Part shown: in pieces, positions 14,295 to 23,846 of the stretch
How positions within the stretch are numbered: the first letter of the stretch is position 1
Layout: each line of letters begins with the position of its first letter
From: JABDCI01 sp964475835
GTDB taxonomy: Bacteria > Verrucomicrobiota > Verrucomicrobiia > JABWAM01
Direction of reading: 5' to 3'
DNA: 64,000 bases
Assembly (NCBI GenBank): GCA_964475835.1
Contig: CAYYYL010000007.1
Coordinates: forward strand, 33,633-97,632
Made by a program: the position numbers and the translations under genes
Notes under the pieces: model-generated
The model's input: only the letters and a program-made list of their open reading frames with translations
The model's database searches: none
What the model was told of the DNA's origin: nothing

Positions 14295-16340
14295 ATGACC
14301 CCCACCCTCAAATATTGTCTGGATCCCTTTTGCTATCAACGACGTAAGACCCGGGAGGTCAAGGTTGGTGAGGTTGGCATCGGAGGGAACAATCCTATTC
14401 GCGTCCAGTCGATGACCACTTCCGACACTCTGAATACCGAGGCGACCGTGAAGGAGGTTCTCGAGATCGTGAAGGCGGGTTGTGAGATTGTGCGCATCAC
14501 GGCGCCGACGGTGAAGGACGCTGAGAATTTGAAGAATATTCGGGACGAGCTTCGCAAGCGCGGGTGCAACGTGCCGCTCGTGGCGGACATCCATTTTCTG
14601 CCGAAGGCGGCCATGACCGCCGTGGAATATGTGGAGAAGGTGCGGGTCAATCCGGGGAACTATGCGGACAAAAAGAAATTCAATATCCGCGAGTACACGG
14701 ATGCCCAATATCAGGAGGAGCTGGAGCGGATTGAGGAGGCGTTTACTCCGCTCGTGAAGCGCTGCAAGGAGCTTGGCCGGGCGATGCGCATTGGCACCAA
14801 TCACGGGTCGCTTTCCGACCGCATCATGAACCGCTACGGGGACACCCCGCTTGGCATGGTGGAGTCGGCGCTGGAATTTGTCCGGATCTGTGAGAACAAC
14901 GGGTATCACAACATCGTATTGTCAATGAAGGCGTCGAATCCAAAAGTGATGATTCAGGCCTACCGTTTGCTCGCGGCACGCATGGACGAACTCGGGATGG
15001 ACTATCCGTTTCATCTCGGGGTGACGGAAGCGGGTGATGGAGAGGATGGCCGCATCAAATCCGCGGTGGGCATCGGATCGCTGCTTGAGGATGGCATCGG
15101 CGACACGATCCGTGTCTCGCTCACCGAGGATTCGGTGCATGAGATTCCTGTCTGCCAGGAGTTGGTGAAGCCGTACAACACGCCGCCTGATTTACGCCGC
15201 ACGGTGGTGATGGCTCCCTTCAAAATCCGTGAAAAGCGCAATCCGTTCACATATGCCCGTCGAAAGACGCATGAGGTTCACCTGGGCGATCTCTCCGTGG
15301 GGGGCGAGCACACCATGTGTGTGGAAATTCCAGTGTCCCTAAAAGATCCCAAGGCATCTGAAACAATCCGCTCCATCACCTCCGGTTCGGATGTGGTGGC
15401 GGAGATCATTCAGTTTCGGATTGATAATCCCAAGGATGCGGAGCTTGCGGAGGCAATCATCGCCAAACATCCTGCGGATTTGTTTTCCATTCACATTGGG
15501 GGAAAACCCTCGTTGCTGGATGCGGTTCCCAAGGGAAGCATCCATAAGCTGATATTTGAGGCAACGGATGCGTGGACTTCCCCGGAATTGACACGTCTGA
15601 TGAAGCTGACGCAGGAGTTTGATTTCGCGATTCAGGTGAATGCCGGAGAGGGACAACTCCAGGTTCTCGGTGAGTTTCTTGAAATTGCGCAGAAACATAA
15701 CTTTTCCCAGATCGTGGTCGGGGTGGGAACCCTCTTCTCGCTCTCGACGCTGGCGGCGTATCGCATGCTTGCGGCGTATCTGGAGAATGAAAATCTGGGA
15801 TATCCCATTCATTTGCGCGAATCCGGAGAGTTCAATACGGAGATTGAGCTTCTGCTAGGTGCATCGAAGCAGTTTGGAGCGCTGCTGTGTGACGGAATCG
15901 GCGACTCCATTCAGGTGGGGGATGGTTCGAACCCGCAAATGGCCTTGAAGCTGGCTTACAACATTCTTCAGGCCACTGGGAACCGGATCACAAAGACGGA
16001 GTATGTTTCCTGTCCATCATGCGGGCGGACGCTTTTCAATCTTCAGACGGTCACGGATCGTATCAAGAGCAAGACGGCTCATTTGAAGGGGGTGAAGATC
16101 GCCATCATGGGCTGTATTGTGAATGGCCCCGGAGAAATGGCGGATGCCGATTTCGGCTACGTGGGTGGAGCGCCCGGGAAGGTCAATCTCTACGTCGGCA
16201 AGGAATGCGTGCAATATCATGTTCCGGAAAGTGAAGCGGATCAGCGCCTGATCGATCTCATTAAGACGCATGGCAAGTGGCAGGAGCCTCCCGAGGGCTG
16301 GGTTCCCCCCGCCCCCCGGGAGCAGTCGGCGAGGGTCTGA
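14295..16340 (+). CDS. ispG: 4-hydroxy-3-methylbut-2-enyl diphosphate synthase, three-domain form
   Basis: A 681-residue IspG (GcpE), the [4Fe-4S] enzyme of the penultimate MEP-pathway step making HMBPP for isoprenoids. The N-terminal TIM barrel (GNNPIRVQSMTTSDT, VADIHFLPKAA, RVNPGNYAD) is followed by a large inserted domain (about 290-560). The C-terminal cluster-binding domain has CPSCGRTLF and GCIVNGPGEMADADFGYVGG. Most bacterial IspG are near 370 residues. The inserted-domain form is found in chlamydiae, Bacteroidetes, plants and relatives, consistent with the proposed lineage. Confidence 0.95.
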   Translation: MTPTLKYCLDPFCYQRRKTREVKVGEVGIGGNNPIRVQSMTTSDTLNTEATVKEVLEIVKAGCEIVRITAPTVKDAENLKNIRDELRKRGCNVPLVADIHFLPKAAMTAVEYVEKVRVNPGNYADKKKFNIREYTDAQYQEELERIEEAFTPLVKRCKELGRAMRIGTNHGSLSDRIMNRYGDTPLGMVESALEFVRICENNGYHNIVLSMKASNPKVMIQAYRLLAARMDELGMDYPFHLGVTEAGDGEDGRIKSAVGIGSLLEDGIGDTIRVSLTEDSVHEIPVCQELVKPYNTPPDLRRTVVMAPFKIREKRNPFTYARRKTHEVHLGDLSVGGEHTMCVEIPVSLKDPKASETIRSITSGSDVVAEIIQFRIDNPKDAELAEAIIAKHPADLFSIHIGGKPSLLDAVPKGSIHKLIFEATDAWTSPELTRLMKLTQEFDFAIQVNAGEGQLQVLGEFLEIAQKHNFSQIVVGVGTLFSLSTLAAYRMLAAYLENENLGYPIHLRESGEFNTEIELLLGASKQFGALLCDGIGDSIQVGDGSNPQMALKLAYNILQATGNRITKTEYVSCPSCGRTLFNLQTVTDRIKSKTAHLKGVKIAIMGCIVNGPGEMADADFGYVGGAPGKVNLYVGKECVQYHVPESEADQRLIDLIKTHGKWQEPPEGWVPPAPREQSARV

Positions 16341-16660
16341 GGGATAGCAGGGGGGGTATATCCTAGGAGATGGAAGGTGGTGGCGGAGGCAGGGAGAGTT
16401 TCCATGTATGGCTCCCCGGGAAGCCCATTTCCCCCCTCAGTTTGTCTTCCGAATGCCCGACCCTTCTGGAAAGTCACCAGCAATGGGGTTCCACCCAAAA
16501 AAACAATCAGTTGGATTAAATTTTGGGATTAGCCCGCTTAATAAATAACACAAAAGCGACTGCAGTTTGGTGTAAATGTGTTAGGTTGATCTATTATGTT
16601 CAAATAGATCCATTGGGGGAACCCCCCTGGATTTTCATCATCCTCATACTTTCATATCAA
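16341..16660. other. Leader region upstream of the repeat-protein gene
   Basis: A 320-base non-coding stretch. The first part is GC-rich, and the part from about 16500 is AT-rich, which fits a promoter and 5' leader for the secreted protein at 16661. A frame open from 16523 has no protein-like character before the signal peptide. No riboswitch motif was recognised. Confidence 0.4.
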
Positions 16661-19600
16661 ATGATATCTTTTTTAACGCTTGGACATTGGAGGAAGTTTT
16701 TCGCGATTCCTATTGTGGCGGTTGGCTTCATGATGGGCCTCGATGTGAGGGCGCAAGTGGGATCCCCTGAGGTATGGTCAAGTCAGGGGATAGGGGCGGT
16801 TGGAAAGGAAGGCAGTGCCACCATCAATGGGGATGTGTTTGGTGTGGAGGGCGCGGGCTCGGATATCGGGGGCACTTCGGATGCCTTTCAATTTGTTTAC
16901 CAGTGGCTTCCGGCGGATGGGCAGATTGTAGCCAGGGTGAACGGGGTTCTCGGGACGGACCCTGCGGCCAAGGCAGGTGTCATGATCCGGGAATCCCTGA
17001 CGGCAGGATCCCGTCATGTATGCGTGGTGGTGACGCCCGGCAATGGGGTTCAATTTCTTCGCCGTTTGACGACCGCCGGAGCCTCCCTTTCCTCATCGGG
17101 CGGGGCGTTTCAGGCTCCATATTGGGTCAGGCTGGTGCGAAGCGGAAATCTCATGAGTGCTTATGTTTCCGCAACCGGGGCGTCGTGGACTCCTGTCGGG
17201 AGTGAGACCGTGGCGTTCACAGGAAAATTGTATGTGGGGCTTGTGGTCAGCAGCCACCAGAGCGGGGCATTGATCACCTCGACGTTTGATCATGTGGGGG
17301 CCACCGGGGCCGCTTTCGTGGATACCGATAATGACGGGTTGGCGGATGCATGGGAGCTCAACCATTTTGGAAATTTGAGTCAGACCGGATTTGATGATTT
17401 TGACCATGATGGGATCTCCAATCTGAATGAGTTCCTGAATGGAACCAATCCGACGATTGTGGATAACAAGAACCTTTCGGCTCAGGCCTCCCTGGGTGCT
17501 CTTTCGGTTTCTTCCGTTCCGTCCTGGCCCTTTTATATCTTCAAGGACGCCGAGGGCGCCTATGCTCCGAGCGGATATTTTGGAGATGCTGCTTCGTTAG
17601 CATTCAGTGATGTGGAGTTAACGAATCCGGGACAGGGATTTCATTGTATCAAAATCCAGTATAGCGGGGCGGGTGCCAATGGATACGCCGGTATCTACTG
17701 GCAAAATCCGGCAAACAATTGGGGAACGATCGATGCTGGTTTTAATCTGACCGGGGCCACAAAGGTCAAATTCATGGCCCGTGGCGCGGTGGGCGGTGAA
17801 AAAGTGCAATTTATCGCGGGTGGAATTACCGGGGCTTTTCCCGATTCGTTCAAAGTGACGGGGCCGGTCCTCACCCTGACGACCGCCTGGCAGAATTTTC
17901 AACTCGATCTTACGGGTCAACCATTGAGCCGTGTGATCGGTGGGTTCGCCTTTGTCCTGGCGAAGGCGGACAACCCTGCAGGGGCGAGCTTCTATCTCGA
18001 CAGTATCAATTATGACAACGGCAGCGTGACTCCCACTTTCCCCGCCTTGCCGACTCCTTCGGTATGGCCGTTCTATATTTTTAAGGATGTTGAGGGCTCC
18101 TATGCGCCCAGTGGTTATATGGGTGACGCTGCTGCCTTGACGTTTAGTGATGTCGATACCACCACGCCCGGAGAAGGATCGAAAACGATCAAGGTGCAGT
18201 ATGCCCCGGCAGGGCCCAATGGGTTTGCCGGCATCTACTGGCAGAATCCCGCCAACAATTGGGGGGATGCGACTAATGGTGGGTTCAATCTGACGGGTGC
18301 CAAAAAATTAAAGTTCATGGCCCGCTCCTCCGTAAATGGAGTTAAGGTTCAATTCACTGCAGGAGGGCTCCCTGGCAGTTACCAGACCTCCTTTAATTTT
18401 CAGGATTCCTTTAAATCGGTCCTTCCGATCACGACTTTAAGTACGAATTGGCAGAGTCTGGAGTTCGATCTCACAGGCAAGAATTTAAGCCGTGTGGTCG
18501 GAGCGTTTGCCTTCGCTATGAGCCAGGCGGACAATCCCACGGGGGCTACCATTTATCTGGATAACATTCGTTATGATAATGGTGTGGTGATTCCGCCTTC
18601 TCCCACGCCACCGTCCTGGCCTGTCTACATCTACAAGGATGTTCACGATAAATATATCCCGAGCGGATACATGGGGGATGCGGCATCCCTGACCTTTACG
18701 GACACGGATTTTGCGAGCCCGGGTGAAGGCATCCAGGATATCAAAATCACGTACNNNNNNNNNNNNNNNNNNNNNNNNNNNNNNNNNNNNNNNNNNNNNN
18801 NNNNNNNNNNNNNNNNNNNNNNNNNNNNNNNNNNNNNNNNNNNNNNNNNNNNNNAACCCCACGGGAGCGACGATCTTCCTGGATAACATCTACTACAACA
18901 ACGGGACGGTGTTGCCTGCGCGACCTGCGTCGCCAGCGCCCACTTCGTGGCCGGTCTATGTTTACAAAGACGTGGATGAAAAGTATTTTTCGAGCGGGTA
19001 CTTTGGAGATGCCGCTTCGTTGATCCTGAGCGATGATTTTGCAGCGGCTCCTGGCGAAGGGTTCACCAGCAAGAAGGTGCAATACTCCGGCGTGGGAACG
19101 AATGGATTTGCGGGAGTCTACTGGCAGAACCCTGCGAACAACTGGGGAACGGTCTCCAATGGTGGGTTGAACCTGACGGGCGCGCAGAAGCTGAAGTTCA
19201 TGGCGCGTGGGGCAGTCAATGGAGTGAAGATCCAGGTGACCGGTGGCGGCATCCTGGGACAATATGGAGACACCTACAAGGCCCAGACTTCTGTTCTGAC
19301 GCTGACCAATGCCTGGCAGTCGTATGAGATCGCGTTGACGGGCAAAACGTTGACTCATGTGCTTGGTGGATTTGCGTTCACGGTGACCAAGGCGGATAAC
19401 CCGACGGGAGCGACGTTCTATCTGGATAACATTCGCTACGACAACGGGACGGTGCCTCCGGCCCGGCCTGCGTCACCGACACCGGCTTCGTGGCCGTTCT
19501 ATATTTACAAGGATGCGCACGACAAGTTCCTGCCCACGGGCTTCATGGGGGATGCGGCATCGTTGACGGTATTGGACACGGATTTTGCGAGCCCGGGTGA

Positions 19601-21083
19601 AGGCATCCAGGATATCAAAATCACGTACAGCGGTGTGGGGACCAATGGGTTTGCGGGGATTTACTGGCAGAGTCCGGCGAACAACTGGGGAACGGTGTCC
19701 AACGGTGGATTTAATCTGACGGGTGGCAAGACGTTGTCCTTCATGGCGAAATCGTCAGTCAACGGAGTGAAAGCCACGTTCACGGCGGGTGGGATCACGG
19801 GAACCTATGGCGATACGTTCAAGGTTCAGACGACGTTGTTGACGCTGACCAATGCGTGGAAGACGTACACGATTGATTTGACGGGACGCGATCTGTCTCA
19901 CGTTGTGGGTGGCTTTGCGTTCACGCTGTCGAAGACGGACAACCCCACGGGAGCGACGATCTTCCTGGATAACATCTACTACAACAACGGGACGGCAATC
20001 CCTGTTCCACCGACGCCTCCGGCGCCGTCCGCGTTGCCGTTGTATGTCTATCAGGATGCGCATGACAAATATGGACCGACCGGATGGATAGGGGATACGA
20101 CTGCGTTGACCTTTTCGGACACGGACACCACGCTTCCGCATGAGGGATTACAAGACATCAAAGTCACCTACAATGGGGTTGGTCCGAATGGGTTTGCTGG
20201 GATCATCTGGCAAAATCCCAATGGAAACTGGGGAACGGTCTCCAATGGTGGGTTGAATCTGACTGGGGCCAAGACGTTACGTTTCTGGGCTCGCGGGCAG
20301 GTGGGTGGTGAGAAAATTCAATTCCAGGGCGGGGGAGTCCTGGGCACCTACGGCGACACTTTTAAGGTTGCTGGACCGGTTGTGGCGCTGACGACCGCCT
20401 GGCAGCAGTTCCAATTGGATCTCACCGGCAAGAATTTGACACGTGTGGTGGGTGGATTTGGGTTCACCGCTTCGAAAGCTGACAATCCAAGCGGCGCCAC
20501 ATTCTATCTGGATAAAATCGAATTTGACAATGGGACGGAACCGGTGACGCCTCCTCCGAATTCTCCTCCCCCCACGCCCTTGCCGTTATTCATCTTCAAG
20601 GATGCACATGACAAGTATGGTCCCACCGGCTGGATGGGGGATGCCGGGGACATGACGTTTTCGGATACGGACGTCACTCTTCCCGGTGAGGGGACGAAGA
20701 GTATAAAGATTGTTTATTCGGGAGTCGGGAGCTCCGGACAGAATTGGGCGGGAATTTACTGGCAGAATCCAAATGGGAATTGGGGAACGGTGTCCAACGG
20801 TGGCTTGAATCTGACGGGAGCGGTGGCGCTGAAATTCATGGCCCGTGGTCAGACAGGTGGGGAAAAGGTTCAGTTTATCGGGGGTGGTGTTGTGGGCACT
20901 TATGGGGACACTTTCAAGGTGACAGGACCTGTGGTATCGCTCACAACCGCCTGGCAGACCTTCCAATTGGATGTGACGGGCAGGGACCTTACCCGTGTCG
21001 TGGGTGGATTCTGTTTTGTTGTTTCAAAACCCAATAATCCCGCAGGGGCGACCTTCTATTTGGATAACATCCGTTACGAGTAA
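16661..21083 (+). CDS. Large secreted multi-module repeat protein, interrupted by a scaffold gap
   Basis: The N-terminus MISFLTLGHWRKFFAIPIVA...VRAQ is a signal peptide. It is followed by a concanavalin-like domain of the DUF1349/PA14-like kind (DAFQFVYQWLPADGQIVARV, KAGVMIRESL, about residues 60-215). A calcium-binding thrombospondin-3/dockerin-like hinge follows (DTDNDGLADAWELNHFGN, FDHDGISNLNEFLNGTNP). Then come about seven beta-rich modules near 170 residues each, with the consensus WP.YI.KDAHDKY.P.G, GIYWQNPANNWG, GGFNLTGA, FMARG, TTAWQ.FQLDLTGK and GATFYLDNIRYDNG. This resembles galactose-binding/CBM-like jelly rolls, so binding of polysaccharide is likely. The protein ends at the last module with no anchor or sorting tail. 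The frame change across 18755-18854 comes from the arbitrary 100-N spacer. Confidence 0.85.
17521..21083 (+). repeat. Seven tandem protein modules of about 510-540 bases
   Basis: Module starts, recognised by the (S/A)WP-Y-(I/V)-(F/Y)-KD motif, are near 17521, 18064, 18616 (broken by the gap), 18949, 19489, 20032 and 20578. The first and second are the most diverged. Modules three to five share stretches identical at the DNA level; for example, more than 40 bases ending at 18754 recur ending at 19628. This points to recent duplication or gene conversion and explains the assembly break. Confidence 0.85.
18755..18854. other. Scaffold gap (100 N)
   Basis: Exactly 100 undetermined bases inside the third module. 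The left flank matches DNA ending at 19628 and the right flank matches DNA starting at 19941 in module five. If only one module is involved, the missing length is about 312 bases (104 codons, in frame). More modules could also be collapsed here. Confidence 0.95.
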
Positions 21084-21099
21084 GAGGATGTGACAAAGC

Positions 21100-21124
21100 C
21101 CCCTCGTTTGAGGGGACGGTTTTT
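21100..21124 (+). terminator. Terminator of the repeat-protein gene
   Basis: CCCCTC-GTTT-GAGGGG hairpin (21100-21115), followed after ACGG by a run of five T (21120-21124), 17 bases past the stop codon. Confidence 0.65.
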
Positions 21125-21144
21125 GACTTCGAGATCACAAACTG

Positions 21145-23118
21145 TTAGATAACCCTCTCATTGCCGCCGTCCACGGGAACTTGAGCTGCCGTGGTTTTTG
21201 CAAAGGCGGGGCCGCACATGTCTGCGGCCAGTTCGGCGACGTCATGACTTGTCACGGTGGTGTGGAGGACATTGTTTGTTTTATACTCTTCCACGGACAT
21301 TTTGTAGGCAGCCGCCCGTCGTTGGAGCACGTCTTCTGTCCAGATGGCGGTATCAAACACCGCATTGGGATGGATGACATTGACGCGAATATGATCCGCG
21401 CCCCACTCCAGAGCGGCGGTGCGTGCGAGCTGGGTTAATGCCGCCTTCGATGCCGAATAGGCCGCAGCACCGGGACCTGGAGCTGGAACATTTTTCGAGC
21501 CAATCACGACCACGCGTCCGCCTTGGGGGGCGAGCTTGAGAAGGGGATGGGCCTCACGAAGGAGGGAGAGATTGGAATCGAGGTTGATGCGAAGGGTTCG
21601 ATCCCATTCGGCCGAGGGTAGATTTGCAATGGGAGTTGAGACCGGAAAAATGCCTGCGTTAAGGACAAGCATGTCGAGTCCCCCGAATCGGCGAACACCG
21701 GATTCCAGTGCCTGCTGAAGGGCTTGTTCCTCGGTGACGTCGCATACGATTCCAAGAAATTCGGGTTGGGAAAAGATGTGCGAGACAGATGCGTGAAGAT
21801 CGAGCCCGATGACTGCGGCGCCACGCTGAAGAAAGATTTCTGCGCATGCCTTGCCAATCCCGGAGGCCGCGCCTGTGATTAGCACCACTTCCCCGGCGAA
21901 CAAGGGAAGCGTGGGTTTGTTACGAAGCTTGGCCTGTTCGAGTTCCCAATATTCGATCTTGAAAAGTTCGAATTCGGAAAGGGCCTTGTAACTTTCGAGA
22001 GCCGTTGCCCGGGATAGAATCTCCATGGTATGATGATAGAGATCTGCGACGATTTCAGCGTCACGAAGGGTTCTTCCTGCTGTGGCCATGCCAAATTCAG
22101 GATCCAGAATTACCCGCGGTGCGGGATCGAGCATAGTAAGAGGGGTTCCGGCCTGGGAAGTGCAGCGGTCAAAATAACTTTTGTAGTCCTGCGCGTAGGC
22201 GCCGACGTCCCGTCCGAGCATGGGGACTCGTTTGGTCCGGATGATATGGTCGGGGGTGGCGGATCCCTGTTGAGAGAGAGTGCTCAGATCGGTCCGGTTG
22301 ACGAATGCCGAAGTAAGGGGGGTCGAACGGGTGGTCAGAATCATGGACGTTCCCGCGATCTCAGAGAGATTTTTCCGAAGAGATGCTAGGACTAGTCTGA
22401 GGGGCTGGGTTGGGGTGAAAGAGGAGGGCATGGGGATATTCCATGCGTTCCGCTTCTGGAGAAAATCCTCGGCCTGGCTGACGAGCTGGATCATGCGTTC
22501 GTAAGATTCCCGCGCGGTGGCGCCGAAGGAAAAGACACCGTGGTTCAGAAGGATGATTCCCAGGGTTTCGGGGGATGATCCGGAGGGAAGGATGCGGGCA
22601 CAGGCTGCGGAAAGATCGAATCCGGGCATGATGTAGGGAATCACCACCACCGAATGGCCATAGATGGAGCGAATGGATTCCGGGCCACCCGGGGTGTTGG
22701 TGATGGCGATCACAGAGTCGGCGTGCGTATGGTCCACGTACTTATGGGGAAGGATCGCGTGGAGGATCGTCTCGATCGAGGGGGTGGGGGCGGAGGCCCG
22801 CGTCATGTGACTTTTGAGTTCATTCACCATGGCGGCATCGGAAAGTTTTTCGAGTTTGGAGAGGGCGAGCAGATGGTCCATTCGTACCGGGGAAAACCCC
22901 GCCTCCTCGATCGTTTCCAGATCCCATCCACTGCCTTTCACATAAAGAATGTCCTCCTCCTGCCCGAGAAGGTTCGTTTCCCGGATTTTGACGGAGGTGT
23001 TGCCTCCTCCATGGAGGACGAGACTTTTCTCGCGTCCCAGAAGACGGGAGGTGTAAACACGCTGGGCCAGATCACTCTGGAAGGACGAAGCCTCAGAATC
23101 GTTCCAAAGCGAATTCAT
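21145..23118 (-). CDS. Bifunctional class II aldolase / short-chain dehydrogenase
   Basis: A 657-residue fusion. The N-terminal half (about 1-230) is a class II (zinc) aldolase domain with GGGNTSVK (37-44), DHTHADSV (zinc histidines, 129-136) and LLNHGVFSFG. The C-terminal part from about 405 is an SDR with TGAASGIG (415-422), NAGIFP and the catalytic YSASK (Tyr 554, Lys 558). This architecture is known as rhamnulose-1-phosphate aldolase/lactaldehyde dehydrogenase-type proteins, which cleave a sugar phosphate and process the aldehyde product. No other rhamnose genes are adjacent. It lies 2 bases behind the lytic transglycosylase gene and may be co-transcribed. Confidence 0.88.
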   Translation of the reverse strand: MNSLWNDSEASSFQSDLAQRVYTSRLLGREKSLVLHGGGNTSVKIRETNLLGQEEDILYVKGSGWDLETIEEAGFSPVRMDHLLALSKLEKLSDAAMVNELKSHMTRASAPTPSIETILHAILPHKYVDHTHADSVIAITNTPGGPESIRSIYGHSVVVIPYIMPGFDLSAACARILPSGSSPETLGIILLNHGVFSFGATARESYERMIQLVSQAEDFLQKRNAWNIPMPSSFTPTQPLRLVLASLRKNLSEIAGTSMILTTRSTPLTSAFVNRTDLSTLSQQGSATPDHIIRTKRVPMLGRDVGAYAQDYKSYFDRCTSQAGTPLTMLDPAPRVILDPEFGMATAGRTLRDAEIVADLYHHTMEILSRATALESYKALSEFELFKIEYWELEQAKLRNKPTLPLFAGEVVLITGAASGIGKACAEIFLQRGAAVIGLDLHASVSHIFSQPEFLGIVCDVTEEQALQQALESGVRRFGGLDMLVLNAGIFPVSTPIANLPSAEWDRTLRINLDSNLSLLREAHPLLKLAPQGGRVVVIGSKNVPAPGPGAAAYSASKAALTQLARTAALEWGADHIRVNVIHPNAVFDTAIWTEDVLQRRAAAYKMSVEEYKTNNVLHTTVTSHDVAELAADMCGPAFAKTTAAQVPVDGGNERVI

Positions 23119-23120
23119 CG

Positions 23121-23705
23121 TTAAAACTCACCGCGGAGTTTGTAGCGCTGGTATTGCTTCAAGATGTCACGGACGTAGGCACGGGTGGTGGGAAACTGGA
23201 CACGGGTTAGAAAGTGATCGGGGTCGCCATAGGAATCCGGATCCACCCACTTCAGTACGTTGCTGCGTCCGGCGTTGTATTGGGCGAGTGCCATGGGGAT
23301 GGGCTTGGACGCCTGGGTCCATTGCTGGATCGCCCGCGCGAGGTACCAGCTTCCGGCCCGGAGATTGATCTCCGGTTTCAAAAGATCCTGTGCGGTGAAG
23401 TTTTTGATTCCCCGTGCCGAGGCCCATTCCTGTCCGACGGTGGGCATCACCTGCATCAGGCCGAGTTCACCATCTTTTCCATGGGTATCGGGATCGAACT
23501 TGCTTTCTCGCCAGATGACAGCCTTCACGAGGCTGGGATCACATCCATTTTCGCCGGCGGCATCGAGAATCAACTCATCGAATTTGTCCTGCTTGGCGGA
23601 ATTCAAGATGCGCACCAGGGGAAGGCCAAGAAGGATCGCGGACAGCAGGATGCCAAGGAGGATCATCCAGGCGCTGGTGGAGGTTGAGGTGGTTCGTCGA
23701 CCCAT
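23121..23705 (-). CDS. Membrane-anchored lytic murein transglycosylase (SLT domain)
   Basis: A 194-residue protein with an N-terminal signal anchor (WMILLGILLSAILLGLPLV). A Slt70/MltE-type lysozyme-like domain follows, with the catalytic Glu in WRESKFDP (about 67), GLMQVMP, and MALAQYNAG. It should cut peptidoglycan glycan strands to 1,6-anhydroMurNAc ends in the periplasm. Small size and lack of extra domains suggest a general remodelling role. It is divergent from priA and directly upstream of the aldolase/dehydrogenase. Confidence 0.9.
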   Translation of the reverse strand: MGRRTTSTSTSAWMILLGILLSAILLGLPLVRILNSAKQDKFDELILDAAGENGCDPSLVKAVIWRESKFDPDTHGKDGELGLMQVMPTVGQEWASARGIKNFTAQDLLKPEINLRAGSWYLARAIQQWTQASKPIPMALAQYNAGRSNVLKWVDPDSYGDPDHFLTRVQFPTTRAYVRDILKQYQRYKLRGEF

Positions 23706-23846
23706 GCCGTGATGATAGAAGGGCTTAAGGATTCGTCAATCCCTGGGTGCAAAAAGAGAGGAGGATTTCCAAGCCGGGAGGCGGCATGCAGAGAGATTCT
23801 TGCCTTCGATCAAACTCAGGCTCAGGATGACGGGACCTCCCTGAAT

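Noticed and set aside
14196..14909. A 237-codon minus-strand frame over the start of ispG
   Set aside because: ispG is unambiguous here, and this frame has shadow-like composition.
18711..18886. Apparent frameshift and second gene start in the repeat protein
   Set aside because: The frame difference comes from the 100-N filler. The true missing length inferred from module five is a multiple of three.
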